Source of the DNA: Mycolicibacterium moriokaense
Lineage (GTDB): Bacteria > Actinomycetota > Actinomycetes > Mycobacteriales > Mycobacteriaceae
DNA: 32,513 nt
Assembly: GCF_003201655.1 (NCBI RefSeq)
Contig: NZ_QJJU01000044.1
Location: 1 to 32,513, forward strand
Direction: 5' to 3'
Every line of letters starts with the position of its first letter. The stretch's first letter is position 1. Below are positions 19,995 to 27,937 of the stretch, one piece after another. The notes beneath the pieces were generated by a model. That model was not told the DNA's origin, searched no databases, and saw only the letters and a list, made by a program, of their open reading frames with translations. The position numbers were made by a program, and so were the translations under genes.

Positions 19995-21524
19995 TCAGTC
20001 CTCCACGGCGAAGAGGTCGTACTCGCCTTCGACACCTTTTAGCTTCTGCTTCCCGCGCGCCGCGAAATGGAGCCCTGAACCGGCGACAAGATCGCGCACC
20101 GTCTGCGACACGAGGATCTCATTCGGGCCCGCGAGCGCGATGATGCGAGCGGCGACATGAACCGCGATTCCCGCCAGATCTGTGCCCTGAACCTCGCACT
20201 CGCCGGTGTGGACTCCGCCGCGAACCTCGAGATGGAGGCGTTTCACGCCGTCGCGGATGGCGCGCGCCGCCCGGACCGCAGATGCGGGGGAGTCGAAACG
20301 TGCGAGGAATCCATCCCCGATCGTCTTGACCTCGCGACCCCGATGAGCGCCTAACTCAGCTCTCACCAGCGCGTGATGCTTATCGAGGAGCGAGCGCCAC
20401 GCCGCGTCGCCCATCTGCTCGGCGCGCAGGGTCGAACCGACGATGTCGGTGAAGAGCAGCGTCGCGAGCACTCGTTCGGGCTCGACAGGGCTATGCATTC
20501 GCGGGTCGAGCACCGCATAGGTGACGCTCTGCACGGCGACGGTGTGACCGTCGGCGTCGATTGCCTCGCCGTCCGCAGTGATGAGATTGCCCGATCGGTG
20601 AGTGACCCTGCCCCGGCACGACAGTTCTCGGCCGTCGGCGGGCACGGGCCGCAGGAACCGGACTGTCAGTTCGAGCCCCGCCACGGACTCTCCCGTCGCC
20701 CACAAGGTCATCACGGCCAAGGTCGATCCGATGTTCAGCAATGACTCGATCGCTGCCGGGTCGAGGTGGTGCGACCGGTTAGAGAACCATTCGCTCGCGG
20801 GCATCGCGACGTGGGCAACTCCCTCATCGACGCCGATCCACCGCGCTCCGCATGTATGCATGTTCGGCAGGGGCGGAAGGTCGCCGGCCATGATCATTCG
20901 GGACAATTCGAGTCCGCTGTGACGAGCCTGCATGTCCACAGGCACAAGGCCCCCGACGGCCGGGCGGTCCGGCGGGTCGGGTGTCGAGTACACGGCGTCG
21001 CCGGCCGGTTCGATCGAGGCCGGTGCCGACGGAGGCGGGGGAGCGACTCGACGGACGCCCCACTGGCTGGCGGCGAACCCGACAAGCCGGCCGACCGGAT
21101 CCTCGAGCTCGGCCGTGCATGACACGAAGGCGCTGCTCGAGTTGAGCACCCGAGCGCGCGCGAGAAAGTTGCCGGGCTGCGGGCGTGGAGGACGGAAGTA
21201 CTGAACGGAGACGGTAATGGGATCGACATCTATCCCCGCGTCGACGGCCGTAGTCGCGCAGGCGTAAAGCGATTGGGTCGACAGCGGCGCCAGGTTGTAG
21301 GCCGGGGGCATGACAAGGTGACCGCTCGCCTTGAGTGTCCCGGTCAGGGTCCCGGTGCTGACATGGCCGATCCCGAACCCGGTCAGTCGGGCGAACGGTG
21401 TCGCGGGAAGGACGCGGTGGGCATACAGACGCATGCGTTCGATGCCGGGCAGACTGGTGAGCCACGGTGGCGCAACGACGCCGCGCGCGGGCTCATCGGT
21501 AACCGGCCTTGGGATGGTACTCAC
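19995..21524 (-). CDS. Two hotdog (PaaI-like) domains fused to a class III nucleotide cyclase
   Basis: A 509-aa protein from GTG 21524. Residues about 45-160 form one hotdog domain (PPAYNLAPLSTQSLYACATT, YFRPPRPQPGNFLARARVLN). Residues about 225-340 form a second (NRSHHLDPAAIESLLNIGST, VRFLRPVPADGRELSCRGRV). Residues 352-509 are a class III cyclase: D360 in LLFTDIVGST and D404 in GDG bind metal, K400 selects adenine, and VHVAAR carries R460. The usual Asn four residues before that Arg is His 456. The GVHTGECEVQGTDLAGIAVH segment is the Rv0891c-like type. An ATG at 21584 would add 20 residues; GTG is preferred because of GGGGGG upstream. The hotdog pair would bind acyl-CoA or a related thioester, possibly controlling cAMP synthesis (inference). 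Confidence 0.85.
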   Translation of the reverse strand: MSTIPRPVTDEPARGVVAPPWLTSLPGIERMRLYAHRVLPATPFARLTGFGIGHVSTGTLTGTLKASGHLVMPPAYNLAPLSTQSLYACATTAVDAGIDVDPITVSVQYFRPPRPQPGNFLARARVLNSSSAFVSCTAELEDPVGRLVGFAASQWGVRRVAPPPPSAPASIEPAGDAVYSTPDPPDRPAVGGLVPVDMQARHSGLELSRMIMAGDLPPLPNMHTCGARWIGVDEGVAHVAMPASEWFSNRSHHLDPAAIESLLNIGSTLAVMTLWATGESVAGLELTVRFLRPVPADGRELSCRGRVTHRSGNLITADGEAIDADGHTVAVQSVTYAVLDPRMHSPVEPERVLATLLFTDIVGSTLRAEQMGDAAWRSLLDKHHALVRAELGAHRGREVKTIGDGFLARFDSPASAVRAARAIRDGVKRLHLEVRGGVHTGECEVQGTDLAGIAVHVAARIIALAGPNEILVSQTVRDLVAGSGLHFAARGKQKLKGVEGEYDLFAVED

Positions 21525-21592
21525 AAGCGCACCCCCCGCACCCACAATTATTCCGGCGGTCCCATTCGCCGGGATCACGAGCATATCGCGCT

Positions 21593-21632
21593 AATCCCAG
21601 CTCACATCGATATTGAACGGAAGGCTGGGATT
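21593..21632. repeat. Inverted repeat before the cyclase fusion
   Basis: AATCCCAGC (21593-21601) and GCTGGGATT (21624-21632) are perfect 9-bp arms with a 22-nt loop. They stand in the 133-bp gap between the lipid-transfer gene and the cyclase start. It could be a terminator-like hairpin or an operator. Confidence 0.4.
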
Positions 21633-21657
21633 GCCACACGGCGCCTGGCGATGCGCA

Positions 21658-22851
21658 TCAGCAGCTCAGCAGCATGCACCCCGCGATCGGCCCGCCACCC
21701 GCCGCGGCGACGGCAACCTCTGGCCGTCGCGTCACTTGGCGATCGCCGGCCTGCCCGCGCAACTGCAGGCATGCCTCGTGTAACAGCCAATAGCCGTGCA
21801 TGCGGCCCGCGGATAGTTGTCCGCCATAGGTGTTCAGCGGCAGTTCGCCGTCGAGCGCGATCCGCGTCGCGCCGTCGACGAACGGGCCTGCTTCCCCGTC
21901 GGCACAGAAACCCAATGCCTCCAACCATGCAAACGTGAGAAACGTGAAACCGTCATAGATTTCGGCGACGTCGACGTCCGACGGGGTGAGGTCTGTGCGC
22001 GACCACATCTCGGCCGCCGCTTCGCTCGACGCCATCTTCGGGAAGTCGTCGCGATGAAACCATCCTCCCGAACCGTAGGCCCCACCGATCGCCTCCACAT
22101 TCACCGCGGGATTCGGGCAGTCCGCCGCGTAGTCAGCATGTGAGACGACAAATGCGATCGACCCGTCGATCGGTACATCGCAGTCCAACAGTCCGAAGGG
22201 TGTCGACACTGGACGCGCTGCCAGATAATCGTCCATGGTCATCGGATCCCGGTACGCGGCAAGCGAATTGAGTCCCGCGTTGCGCCTGCTGTTGATCGCC
22301 AACCAGCCCAGCTGCTCCTTCGTCGTCCCGTAGAGCTCCATGTGGCGCCTGCAGTGCATCGCAAGCCAGTTGGCGGCCGAATACGAGTGGGCGGCCAGCA
22401 GTTCGCCGATGTCTTCGAAGGGCTTGAGCTTCCTTCGCGTTCCTGGGATATGCGGCTCGACGGGCGGGTTGGCCAGGGGGTTGGGCTCCGATGTGGCAGG
22501 CGCCTGGAGCATGGTCCCGCCCAACATCAGCACGGTCCGGTAGACCAGGATGTGGCGCGCCCGCTTCTCGCCGACGTTGCGACAGGCCGACAGCACGGGG
22601 GTGAGCACACCGCCTGTGTCGAAGCCGAGGGTCTGATTGGTCGCCTGGATGCCGAGGGCCGCATTGACTTCGGCCAACGGGGTGTCGCCAAATGTGGCGA
22701 TACCGTCGATGTCGTCCGCGGTCAGCCCTGCGTCCTCGATGGCCGCGCGCGCAGCCTCCAGCGTCAGCTCAAGTCCGGGGATGCCCGTGCGGCGACCGAT
22801 GCGCGAAATACCGAGGCCGCTGATGATCGCGTCCTTCTCGAAGTAGCTCAT
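21658..22851 (-). CDS. Lipid-transfer protein (thiolase-like)
   Basis: A 397-aa thiolase-superfamily protein of the SCP-x/Ltp type. The N-terminus DAIISGLGISRIGRRTGIPG leads to ELTLEAARAAIEDAGLTADD, a thiolase opening. SACRNVGEKRARHILVYR stands at the place of the nucleophilic Cys. AEIYDGFTFLTFAWLEALGF and LNTYGGQLSAGRMHGYWLLH are the conserved C-terminal motifs of Ltp2-like proteins. Several actinobacterial Ltps act as aldolases on sterol side-chain acyl-CoA, together with a DUF35 partner. A DUF35 gene lies divergent at 22919, consistent with that model. The start at 22851 has a weak ribosome site (ACGG). Confidence 0.85.
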   Translation of the reverse strand: MSYFEKDAIISGLGISRIGRRTGIPGLELTLEAARAAIEDAGLTADDIDGIATFGDTPLAEVNAALGIQATNQTLGFDTGGVLTPVLSACRNVGEKRARHILVYRTVLMLGGTMLQAPATSEPNPLANPPVEPHIPGTRRKLKPFEDIGELLAAHSYSAANWLAMHCRRHMELYGTTKEQLGWLAINSRRNAGLNSLAAYRDPMTMDDYLAARPVSTPFGLLDCDVPIDGSIAFVVSHADYAADCPNPAVNVEAIGGAYGSGGWFHRDDFPKMASSEAAAEMWSRTDLTPSDVDVAEIYDGFTFLTFAWLEALGFCADGEAGPFVDGATRIALDGELPLNTYGGQLSAGRMHGYWLLHEACLQLRGQAGDRQVTRRPEVAVAAAGGGPIAGCMLLSC

Positions 22852-22918
22852 CGGGCAACCGTCCGTTTCATTCGTCTATTTTTGTAATGACAGCCGATTG
22901 GAATGTACTTTCCTTGTC

Positions 22919-23365
22919 ATGGTCGATGACGCCCCACCCGTGATACCGGCGCGGATGCTGCCAAAACTCAACGAACACAACCGGGCGTTCTGGACCGGGG
23001 GCGCCGACGGGCAACTCCTGATTACGCGCTGCACCCAGTGCGCGTTGTGGGTAGATCCGCCCGCTGCCGAGTGCCCCGTCTGCGGGAACGCGCTAGCTCC
23101 GGAGCCCGTCTCCGGTCGCGGGAGGGTGTTCACCTACACGGTCAACTATCAGCCGTTCAACCCCGGTGTGCCGGTTCCGTACGTGATCGCGATCGTCCAG
23201 CTCGACGAACTGGCCGACCTGCGCATCGCAACGAATATCGTTGACTGCGAACCGGACTCGGTCTACGTCGGCCTTCCAGTCGAGGTGCGCTTCGAACGCC
23301 ACGAGGTCGACGACGACACCGTGTTCGTCCCAGTCTTCGCCCCACGGGCCGACGTCACGACCTAG
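22919..23365 (+). CDS. DUF35 OB-fold acyl-CoA-binding protein
   Basis: A 148-aa protein. An N-terminal helix (MLPKLNEHNRAFWTGG) leads to a rubredoxin-like zinc knuckle, C38-x-x-C41 (RCTQC) and C52-x-x-C55 (CPVC), and then an OB-fold (GRVFTYTVNYQPFNPGVPVP, YVIAIVQLDELADLRIATNI). DUF35 proteins pair with thiolase-like Ltps and with steroid or acyl-CoA enzymes (ChsH2-type) and hold the acyl-CoA. ATG 22919 stands 7 nt after TACTTT (22906-22911) with a TTGTAA -35-like box at 22882-22887, so a leaderless start is likely; an upstream ATG at 22898 is the alternative. Its end overlaps the convergent LLM gene by 4 bp. Confidence 0.87.
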   Translation: MVDDAPPVIPARMLPKLNEHNRAFWTGGADGQLLITRCTQCALWVDPPAAECPVCGNALAPEPVSGRGRVFTYTVNYQPFNPGVPVPYVIAIVQLDELADLRIATNIVDCEPDSVYVGLPVEVRFERHEVDDDTVFVPVFAPRADVTT

Positions 23366-24117
23366 CGGGCTGCCACCAGGCGCTCCACCTCGCGCAAATC
23401 GTAGGGCGCACGCAGGCCGAGGATCAGGTGGTCGGCTCCGGCGTCGACCAGGGAACGCATCAGATCTGGCTCAGCCCTTTCGATCCACGCCGTGCGTTCG
23501 ATCTCCCGACTGTCCCTGCCCAATTCCGCGCACCACCGGTCGATCACGTCGTTCTTGGCGCGAATCGTTTCGGCGTCGCCGTACCCGTTCCACATATCCG
23601 CGTATTGCGCGACCAGACGCAGGGTTCGTCGCTCACCATTGCCGCCGATCAGGATCGGCAAGCGGCCCATGGGTCCCGGTTGGAGCACGCCGAGTCGGCG
23701 GCGAATGCGTGGCAGTGCCTCGGCGAGCGCATCAAGTCGCTGTCCCGGTGTGCGCACCGGGTAGCCGTACTCGATCTCGTCCTTGTCCATCCATCCCGAT
23801 CCGATGCCAAGCACGGCGCGCCCGCCGGACAGGTGATCGAGTGTGCGCGCCATGTCGGCGAGCAGATCGGGATTGCGGTAGCCCGAGCCTGTCACCAGCA
23901 TGCCGATCTGGGTCACGTTGGACGTCGTCACGGCCATCGCCGCCAGGATCTGCCAACCCTCGAAGTGCGATTCGTCCGCAGCCCCGTAGAGGGGCGGGAA
24001 GAAGTGATCCCACGTCCACAGGCTGTCGACGCCGAGCTCATCGACACCCTGCCAGCCCGCCCTCAGTTCGGCCATCGTCGAATTCTGCGGATGAATCTGC
24101 ACACCGATCTTCACCAT
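23362..24117 (-). CDS. LLM-class F420-dependent oxidoreductase
   Basis: A 251-aa luciferase-like monooxygenase-fold protein. MVKIGVQIHPQNSTMAELRA opens the TIM barrel; SLWTWDHFFPPLYGAADESH and MLVTGSGYRNPDLLADMART with LDHLSGGRAVLGIGSGW are standard for F420-dependent members. It is shorter than many (about 280-340 aa), but the final helices DHLILGLRAPYDLREVERLV are present. It probably uses F420 to reduce or oxidise a carbonyl, imine or ester. The ATG directly follows the stop of the SDR gene (TAAATG), so both are translated together. The substrate is unknown. Confidence 0.88.
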   Translation of the reverse strand: MVKIGVQIHPQNSTMAELRAGWQGVDELGVDSLWTWDHFFPPLYGAADESHFEGWQILAAMAVTTSNVTQIGMLVTGSGYRNPDLLADMARTLDHLSGGRAVLGIGSGWMDKDEIEYGYPVRTPGQRLDALAEALPRIRRRLGVLQPGPMGRLPILIGGNGERRTLRLVAQYADMWNGYGDAETIRAKNDVIDRWCAELGRDSREIERTAWIERAEPDLMRSLVDAGADHLILGLRAPYDLREVERLVAAR

Positions 24118-24951
24118 TTACGGCATGTCGAAATTGGTGCTGGCGCTGAGGTTTTCCCATTGCGCGATTTCGTTCGCGCGGGTGTCCGCGATGTAGCGGT
24201 AGGCGGCGAGGGCGTCGGGTCCGAGCAGCAGGAAAGCTGGCGGCTCACTGGATTCGACGGCCGTGATGATCGCGGCGCCTGCCTTCGCGGGGTCGCCGGC
24301 CTGGTTACCGTCCATGGTGTCGTTCTCGATGCGACGCTGTCCGGCGGTAGCAGCGTAATCGTCGATGACCGTGGCCGACTGCGTCAGTGAGCGTCCTGCG
24401 AAGTCCGTGCGGAACGCACCCGGCTCAACCGTTGTGACCGAGATGCCAAGGGGGGCAAGCTCGCCGCGCAGCGCTCCGCTCACTCCCTCGATGGCGGCTT
24501 TGGCCGCGGCGTAGTAGCCGGACCCGACCGGAGTCAGCTGAACGCCGATCGAGGAGATGTTCACGATGGCACCCGAGCGACGGGCCCGCATGCCGGGCAG
24601 GACGGCTTTGATCATCGCGACGGTGCCGAAGAAGTGCGTCTCGAACAGGGCGCGGACGTCGGCGTCGCCACCTTCCTCCACGGCTGCGCGGTATCCATAA
24701 CCGGCGTTGTTGACCAGGACATCGACACCGCCGAACCGCTCTTGGGCCTGCTGCACAGCCGAGGCGACCTGATCGGCATCGGTGACGTCAAGCGCAACCG
24801 CGAGCACTCGATCGGGCGTGGTGTCGGCCAGGTCGGCCACCCTCGCGGCGTCGCGCGCGGTGACGACGGCGTTGTGGCCGGCGCCGATGACGGCTTCGGC
24901 GAGGGCGCGGCCTAGTCCGGTCGAACAGCCGGTGATGAGCCAAGTGGCCAT
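24118..24951 (-). CDS. SDR family oxidoreductase
   Basis: A 277-aa classical SDR. MATWLITGCSTGLGRALAEA has the TGxxxGLG cofactor loop (8-15). VVTARDAARVADL follows the second strand, and VLVNNAGYGYRAAVEE has NNAG. VNISSIGVQLTPVGSGYYAA followed by AKAA supplies Ser and YxxxK. SVTTVEPGAFRTDF is the usual loop after the catalytic region. Similar proteins are annotated as oxidoreductases acting on lipid-like or aromatic carbonyls, but this cannot be fixed from sequence. AAAGGAGGAG stands before ATG 24951, overlapping the end region of the PTS gene 14 bp upstream. SDR and LLM may thus be cotranscribed with EIIBC. Confidence 0.9.
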   Translation of the reverse strand: MATWLITGCSTGLGRALAEAVIGAGHNAVVTARDAARVADLADTTPDRVLAVALDVTDADQVASAVQQAQERFGGVDVLVNNAGYGYRAAVEEGGDADVRALFETHFFGTVAMIKAVLPGMRARRSGAIVNISSIGVQLTPVGSGYYAAAKAAIEGVSGALRGELAPLGISVTTVEPGAFRTDFAGRSLTQSATVIDDYAATAGQRRIENDTMDGNQAGDPAKAGAAIITAVESSEPPAFLLLGPDALAAYRYIADTRANEIAQWENLSASTNFDMP

Positions 24952-24964
24952 GGCGACTCCTCCT

Positions 24965-26542
24965 TTAGAGGATCTCGATGATGTCGTTCTTCAGTGCCTC
25001 GGCATCTGTGCCGAAGACCGCCTGGACACTGTTGCCGACCTCGATGACACCCGCGGCACCGAGTCTCTTCAGACGGTCCTGATCCACCTTGCCTTTGTCT
25101 GCGACCTCCATGCGCAGGCGCGTGATGCACGCGTCGACGTTGACGAGGTTCTCCCGGCCGCCGAACGCCGCGATGACTTGCTCGGCCTTGCTGTCGGCCC
25201 GGGCCGGCGCGGTCTTCGTCGCCGTCGCTGCGCCGCCGGAAGCCACCGCGGTGGCGGAGTCCGCACCTTCGCCGAGGTTCGCCTGCTCCTCAGCCTCGAA
25301 TTCGGTTTCCGGCTCCCGTCCTGGAGTTCTCAAGTTCCACTTCGTGATCGCAAACCGGAACAACAGGTAGTACACGACGAAGAACACAAGGCCCATGCCG
25401 ATGAGCAGCGGGATGTTCTTGGCGGCCGGGGCAGTTCCGTAGAGAACGAGGTCAGCCAGTCCGGCGGAGAACGAGAAGCCCAGGTGGATGTCGAGCAGGT
25501 ATGCGATCGCCAGCGACAGCCCCGTCAGCACCGCGTGGATGACGTACAGCGGGAAAGCCACGAACATGAACGCGAATTCGAGGGGCTCGGTGATCCCCGT
25601 CAGGAACGCGGTCAGCGCCGCCGCCAACAGGATGCCGACCGCGACCTTCTTTTGTTTCTTGTTGGCCACGTGGATCATCGCCAGCGCGGCAGCGGGCAGC
25701 CCGAACATGAGGATCGGGTAGAAGCCAGCCGTGAAGGCGCCGCCCGTCGGATCGCCTGCAGTGAATCGCGTGATGTCGCCGTGGATGACCTTCCCGTCGG
25801 CGCCGGGATAGTTGCCGTAGAGGAACCAGACGTACGAGTTCACGATGTGGTGAAGTCCGAGCGGGATGAGCATGCGGTTGACGAAGCCGTAGACGAACGC
25901 GCCGATTGCTCCGGAGCCGCCGATGAACGCGCCGAGGTGATTCAGTCCGGCGTTGAAGATCGGATAGAAGTAGCTCATGGCGAAGGCGAGGAACAGGCAC
26001 GCCAGTGACACGGCAATCGGAACGAAACGCCTGCCACCGAAGAATCCGAGGTAAGTGGGCAATTGGATGGTGTGGTAGCGATCGAACAGGAGCGCAGCGA
26101 CCAGACCAACCACGATGCCGGCGAACACGCCGTAGTTGATCTGGGCTTGGTCGCCTGCCTTGTCGACGACTCCGGCCAGCACGACGGGCGACATGGTCTT
26201 GAAGACTTGTTGCACCACCAGGTAACCGACGACGGCGGCCAGGGCGGTCGAGCCGTCGGCCTTCCTGGCGAATCCGATGGCGACACCGACAGCGAAGAGC
26301 AGCGCGAGGTTGTCGAACAGCGCGCCACCGGCGGCGCTCATCGCCTGGAAGAACGGGCCGATGACGGGTGCCTTGATCCGGCCCAGCAGATCGTCCTGGC
26401 CAAGCCGGAGCAGGATGCCGGCCGCGGGCAGCACCGCAATCGGCAGCATGAGGCTCTTGCCCAGGCGCTGCAACTGCGCGAAGCCGGGAATCCGCATGCC
26501 CGACTTTTCCTGCACCCCTTCAGTTTTCGCCGTGTCGCTCAC
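24965..26542 (-). CDS. PTS EIIBC component, GlcNAc/glucose type
   Basis: A 525-aa phosphotransferase-system permease. The EIIC domain spans residues about 20-400: FAQLQRLGKSLMLPIAVLPA, ILLRLGQDDLL, eight or more membrane helices, then TGITEPLEFAFMFVAFPLYV with the conserved GITEP substrate loop. Residues about 445-525 are EIIB, with the phospho-Cys in NVDACITRLRMEVADKG. A linker of Ala/Thr/Lys residues joins them. Substrate phosphorylation needs EIIA (26681). The nag genes next door point to N-acetylglucosamine. The start is GTG 26542, with GGAGGG 8 nt upstream; a longer N-terminus to 26566 lacks a ribosome site. Divergent from EIIA. Confidence 0.92.
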   Translation of the reverse strand: MSDTAKTEGVQEKSGMRIPGFAQLQRLGKSLMLPIAVLPAAGILLRLGQDDLLGRIKAPVIGPFFQAMSAAGGALFDNLALLFAVGVAIGFARKADGSTALAAVVGYLVVQQVFKTMSPVVLAGVVDKAGDQAQINYGVFAGIVVGLVAALLFDRYHTIQLPTYLGFFGGRRFVPIAVSLACLFLAFAMSYFYPIFNAGLNHLGAFIGGSGAIGAFVYGFVNRMLIPLGLHHIVNSYVWFLYGNYPGADGKVIHGDITRFTAGDPTGGAFTAGFYPILMFGLPAAALAMIHVANKKQKKVAVGILLAAALTAFLTGITEPLEFAFMFVAFPLYVIHAVLTGLSLAIAYLLDIHLGFSFSAGLADLVLYGTAPAAKNIPLLIGMGLVFFVVYYLLFRFAITKWNLRTPGREPETEFEAEEQANLGEGADSATAVASGGAATATKTAPARADSKAEQVIAAFGGRENLVNVDACITRLRMEVADKGKVDQDRLKRLGAAGVIEVGNSVQAVFGTDAEALKNDIIEIL

Positions 26543-26566
26543 TTTCGGGACCCTCCTCTGCCGCAA

Positions 26567-26680
26567 AAACGCCGCGCGGCGCCGAAGCTGTGCGGAAGCT
26601 TAGACGAGAACATGTGAACGTGAGACCGTCTTTCGCCGACGCTCGTATTGTTGGTGCGCAGGAGCAAAGGAGTCACGACA
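26567..26680. promoter_or_regulatory. Divergent promoter gap of the nag/PTS locus
   Basis: AGACG (26602-26606) pairs with CGTCT (26627-26631), and GAAC occurs twice around ATGT at 26608-26619; either may be a regulator site. TATTGT at 26646-26651 is a possible -10 for EIIA. A clear DasR-type dre site was not found. The GCCGCGCGGC palindrome at 26571-26580 lies in the EIIBC leader. Confidence 0.35.
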
Positions 26681-27151
26681 ATGACCCAGACGTCAGTTCT
26701 CGCCCCGGTCGCAGGGCGTGCGGTTTTGCTCGCCGACGTCCCAGACCCCGTGTTCTCGGCGGGCATGGTCGGCTACGGTGCCGCAATCGACCCTCCGCGC
26801 GGGGTGATCGACGCGGTTGCTCCGGTCAGCGGGAAGCTCCTGAAATTGATGCCGCACGCCTACATCGTGCTCACGCCGGATGGCGTCGGCGTGCTTGTGC
26901 ACCTGGGTCTGGATACCGTCGCGCTAAAAGGCGAAGGTTTCACGACCCACGTCAGTCAGGGCGATGACGTCACCGCGGGCCAGGTCATCATCACCTATGA
27001 CGTTCCGTCGATCGAGGCAAAGGGGCTCAATCCTATTGTCCCCGTGGTGGTCATGGATGAACGCGTGTCGGAGAACGTGATTCCGTCCGACGCGGTCAGC
27101 AGGGGCGCGGACATCGCCTCCGGTGCAAGCCTTTTCACCGCGAGCAAGTAG
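26681..27151 (+). CDS. PTS EIIA component, GlcNAc/glucose type
   Basis: A 156-aa EIIA of the crr/Nag type. SVLAPVAGRAVLLADVPDPV and MVGYGAAIDPP open the barrel. The helper His is in MPHAYIVLTPDGVGVLVHLG and the phosphorylated His in VHLGLDTVALKGEGF, both as in EIIAGlc. VIITYDVPSIEAKGLNPIVP ends the fold. It accepts phosphate from HPr and passes it to the EIIB cysteine of the divergent permease. AAAGGAG stands 9 nt before ATG 26681. The stop abuts nagB directly, so EIIA-nagB-nagA form an operon. Confidence 0.92.
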   Translation: MTQTSVLAPVAGRAVLLADVPDPVFSAGMVGYGAAIDPPRGVIDAVAPVSGKLLKLMPHAYIVLTPDGVGVLVHLGLDTVALKGEGFTTHVSQGDDVTAGQVIITYDVPSIEAKGLNPIVPVVVMDERVSENVIPSDAVSRGADIASGASLFTASK

Positions 27152-27937
27152 ATGGAAGTCGTCATCCTGCAGGACGCCAGGGAGATTGGCGCCGTCGCGG
27201 CCGATGCGATCGGCGTGCTACTCGATCGCAAACCGGCCGCGGTACTGGGCTTGGCCACCGGATCGTCGCCGCTGGCGACGTACGACGAACTTGCGGCACG
27301 TTGCGATGCCGGGCTCGCCTCGTTTCGGCAGGCCCGCGGTTTCACCCTTGACGAATACGTTGGCCTGCCCGCCGATCATCCGCAGCGGTACCGAAACGTC
27401 ATCGACACGGCATTCGTGTCCCGGGTCGACTTCGCTCCCTGCGCGGTCCAGGGCCCCGACGGTCTGGCCGCCGACATCCCCGCCGCATGTGAAGCGTACG
27501 AAGACGCAATCCGCGAGGCGGGCTGCGTCGATCTGCAGATCCTCGGGATCGGCACCGACGGCCATATCGCATTCAACGAGCCGGGGTCGTCGCTGGCGTC
27601 CCGCACCCGTATCAAGACGCTGACCAGGCAGACGCGCGTCGACAACGCCCGCTTCTTCGGCGGCGATGTCGAATCGGTGCCGACGCACTGCCTGACCCAG
27701 GGACTGGCGACCATCATGGACGCTCGGCATGTGATCTTGGTGGCGACCGGTCGTGGCAAGGCCGAGGCGGTTCATCATCTCGTCGAAGGCCCGGTGACTG
27801 CGATGTGGCCCGCGAGCATCCTGCAGCATCACCCCCATGTGACGGTGCTGCTCGACGACGGTGCGGCCCGTCGGCTTCAGCTGGTCGACTACTACCGCGA
27901 GACCTACCTGTCCAAGCCGGATTGGCAGGGCATCTGA
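27152..27937 (+). CDS. nagB: Glucosamine-6-phosphate deaminase
   Basis: A 261-aa NagB of normal length. It converts glucosamine-6-phosphate to fructose-6-phosphate and ammonia. LGLATGSSPLATYDEL is the phosphate-binding TGSSP loop. FTLDEYVGLPADHPQRY holds the catalytic Asp, and GIGTDGHIAFNEPGSSL the catalytic His and Glu. TRQTRVDNARFFGG and CLTQGLATIMDARHVILVAT are standard. The allosteric-site residues of the E. coli enzyme cannot be judged here. ATG 27152 directly follows the EIIA stop; the nagA ATG directly follows its own stop. Confidence 0.96.
   Translation: MEVVILQDAREIGAVAADAIGVLLDRKPAAVLGLATGSSPLATYDELAARCDAGLASFRQARGFTLDEYVGLPADHPQRYRNVIDTAFVSRVDFAPCAVQGPDGLAADIPAACEAYEDAIREAGCVDLQILGIGTDGHIAFNEPGSSLASRTRIKTLTRQTRVDNARFFGGDVESVPTHCLTQGLATIMDARHVILVATGRGKAEAVHHLVEGPVTAMWPASILQHHPHVTVLLDDGAARRLQLVDYYRETYLSKPDWQGI

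Noticed and set aside
26567..26680. DasR dre site in the nag promoter gap
   Set aside because: No string close to the ACTGGTCTAGACCAGT pattern known from Streptomyces is present.
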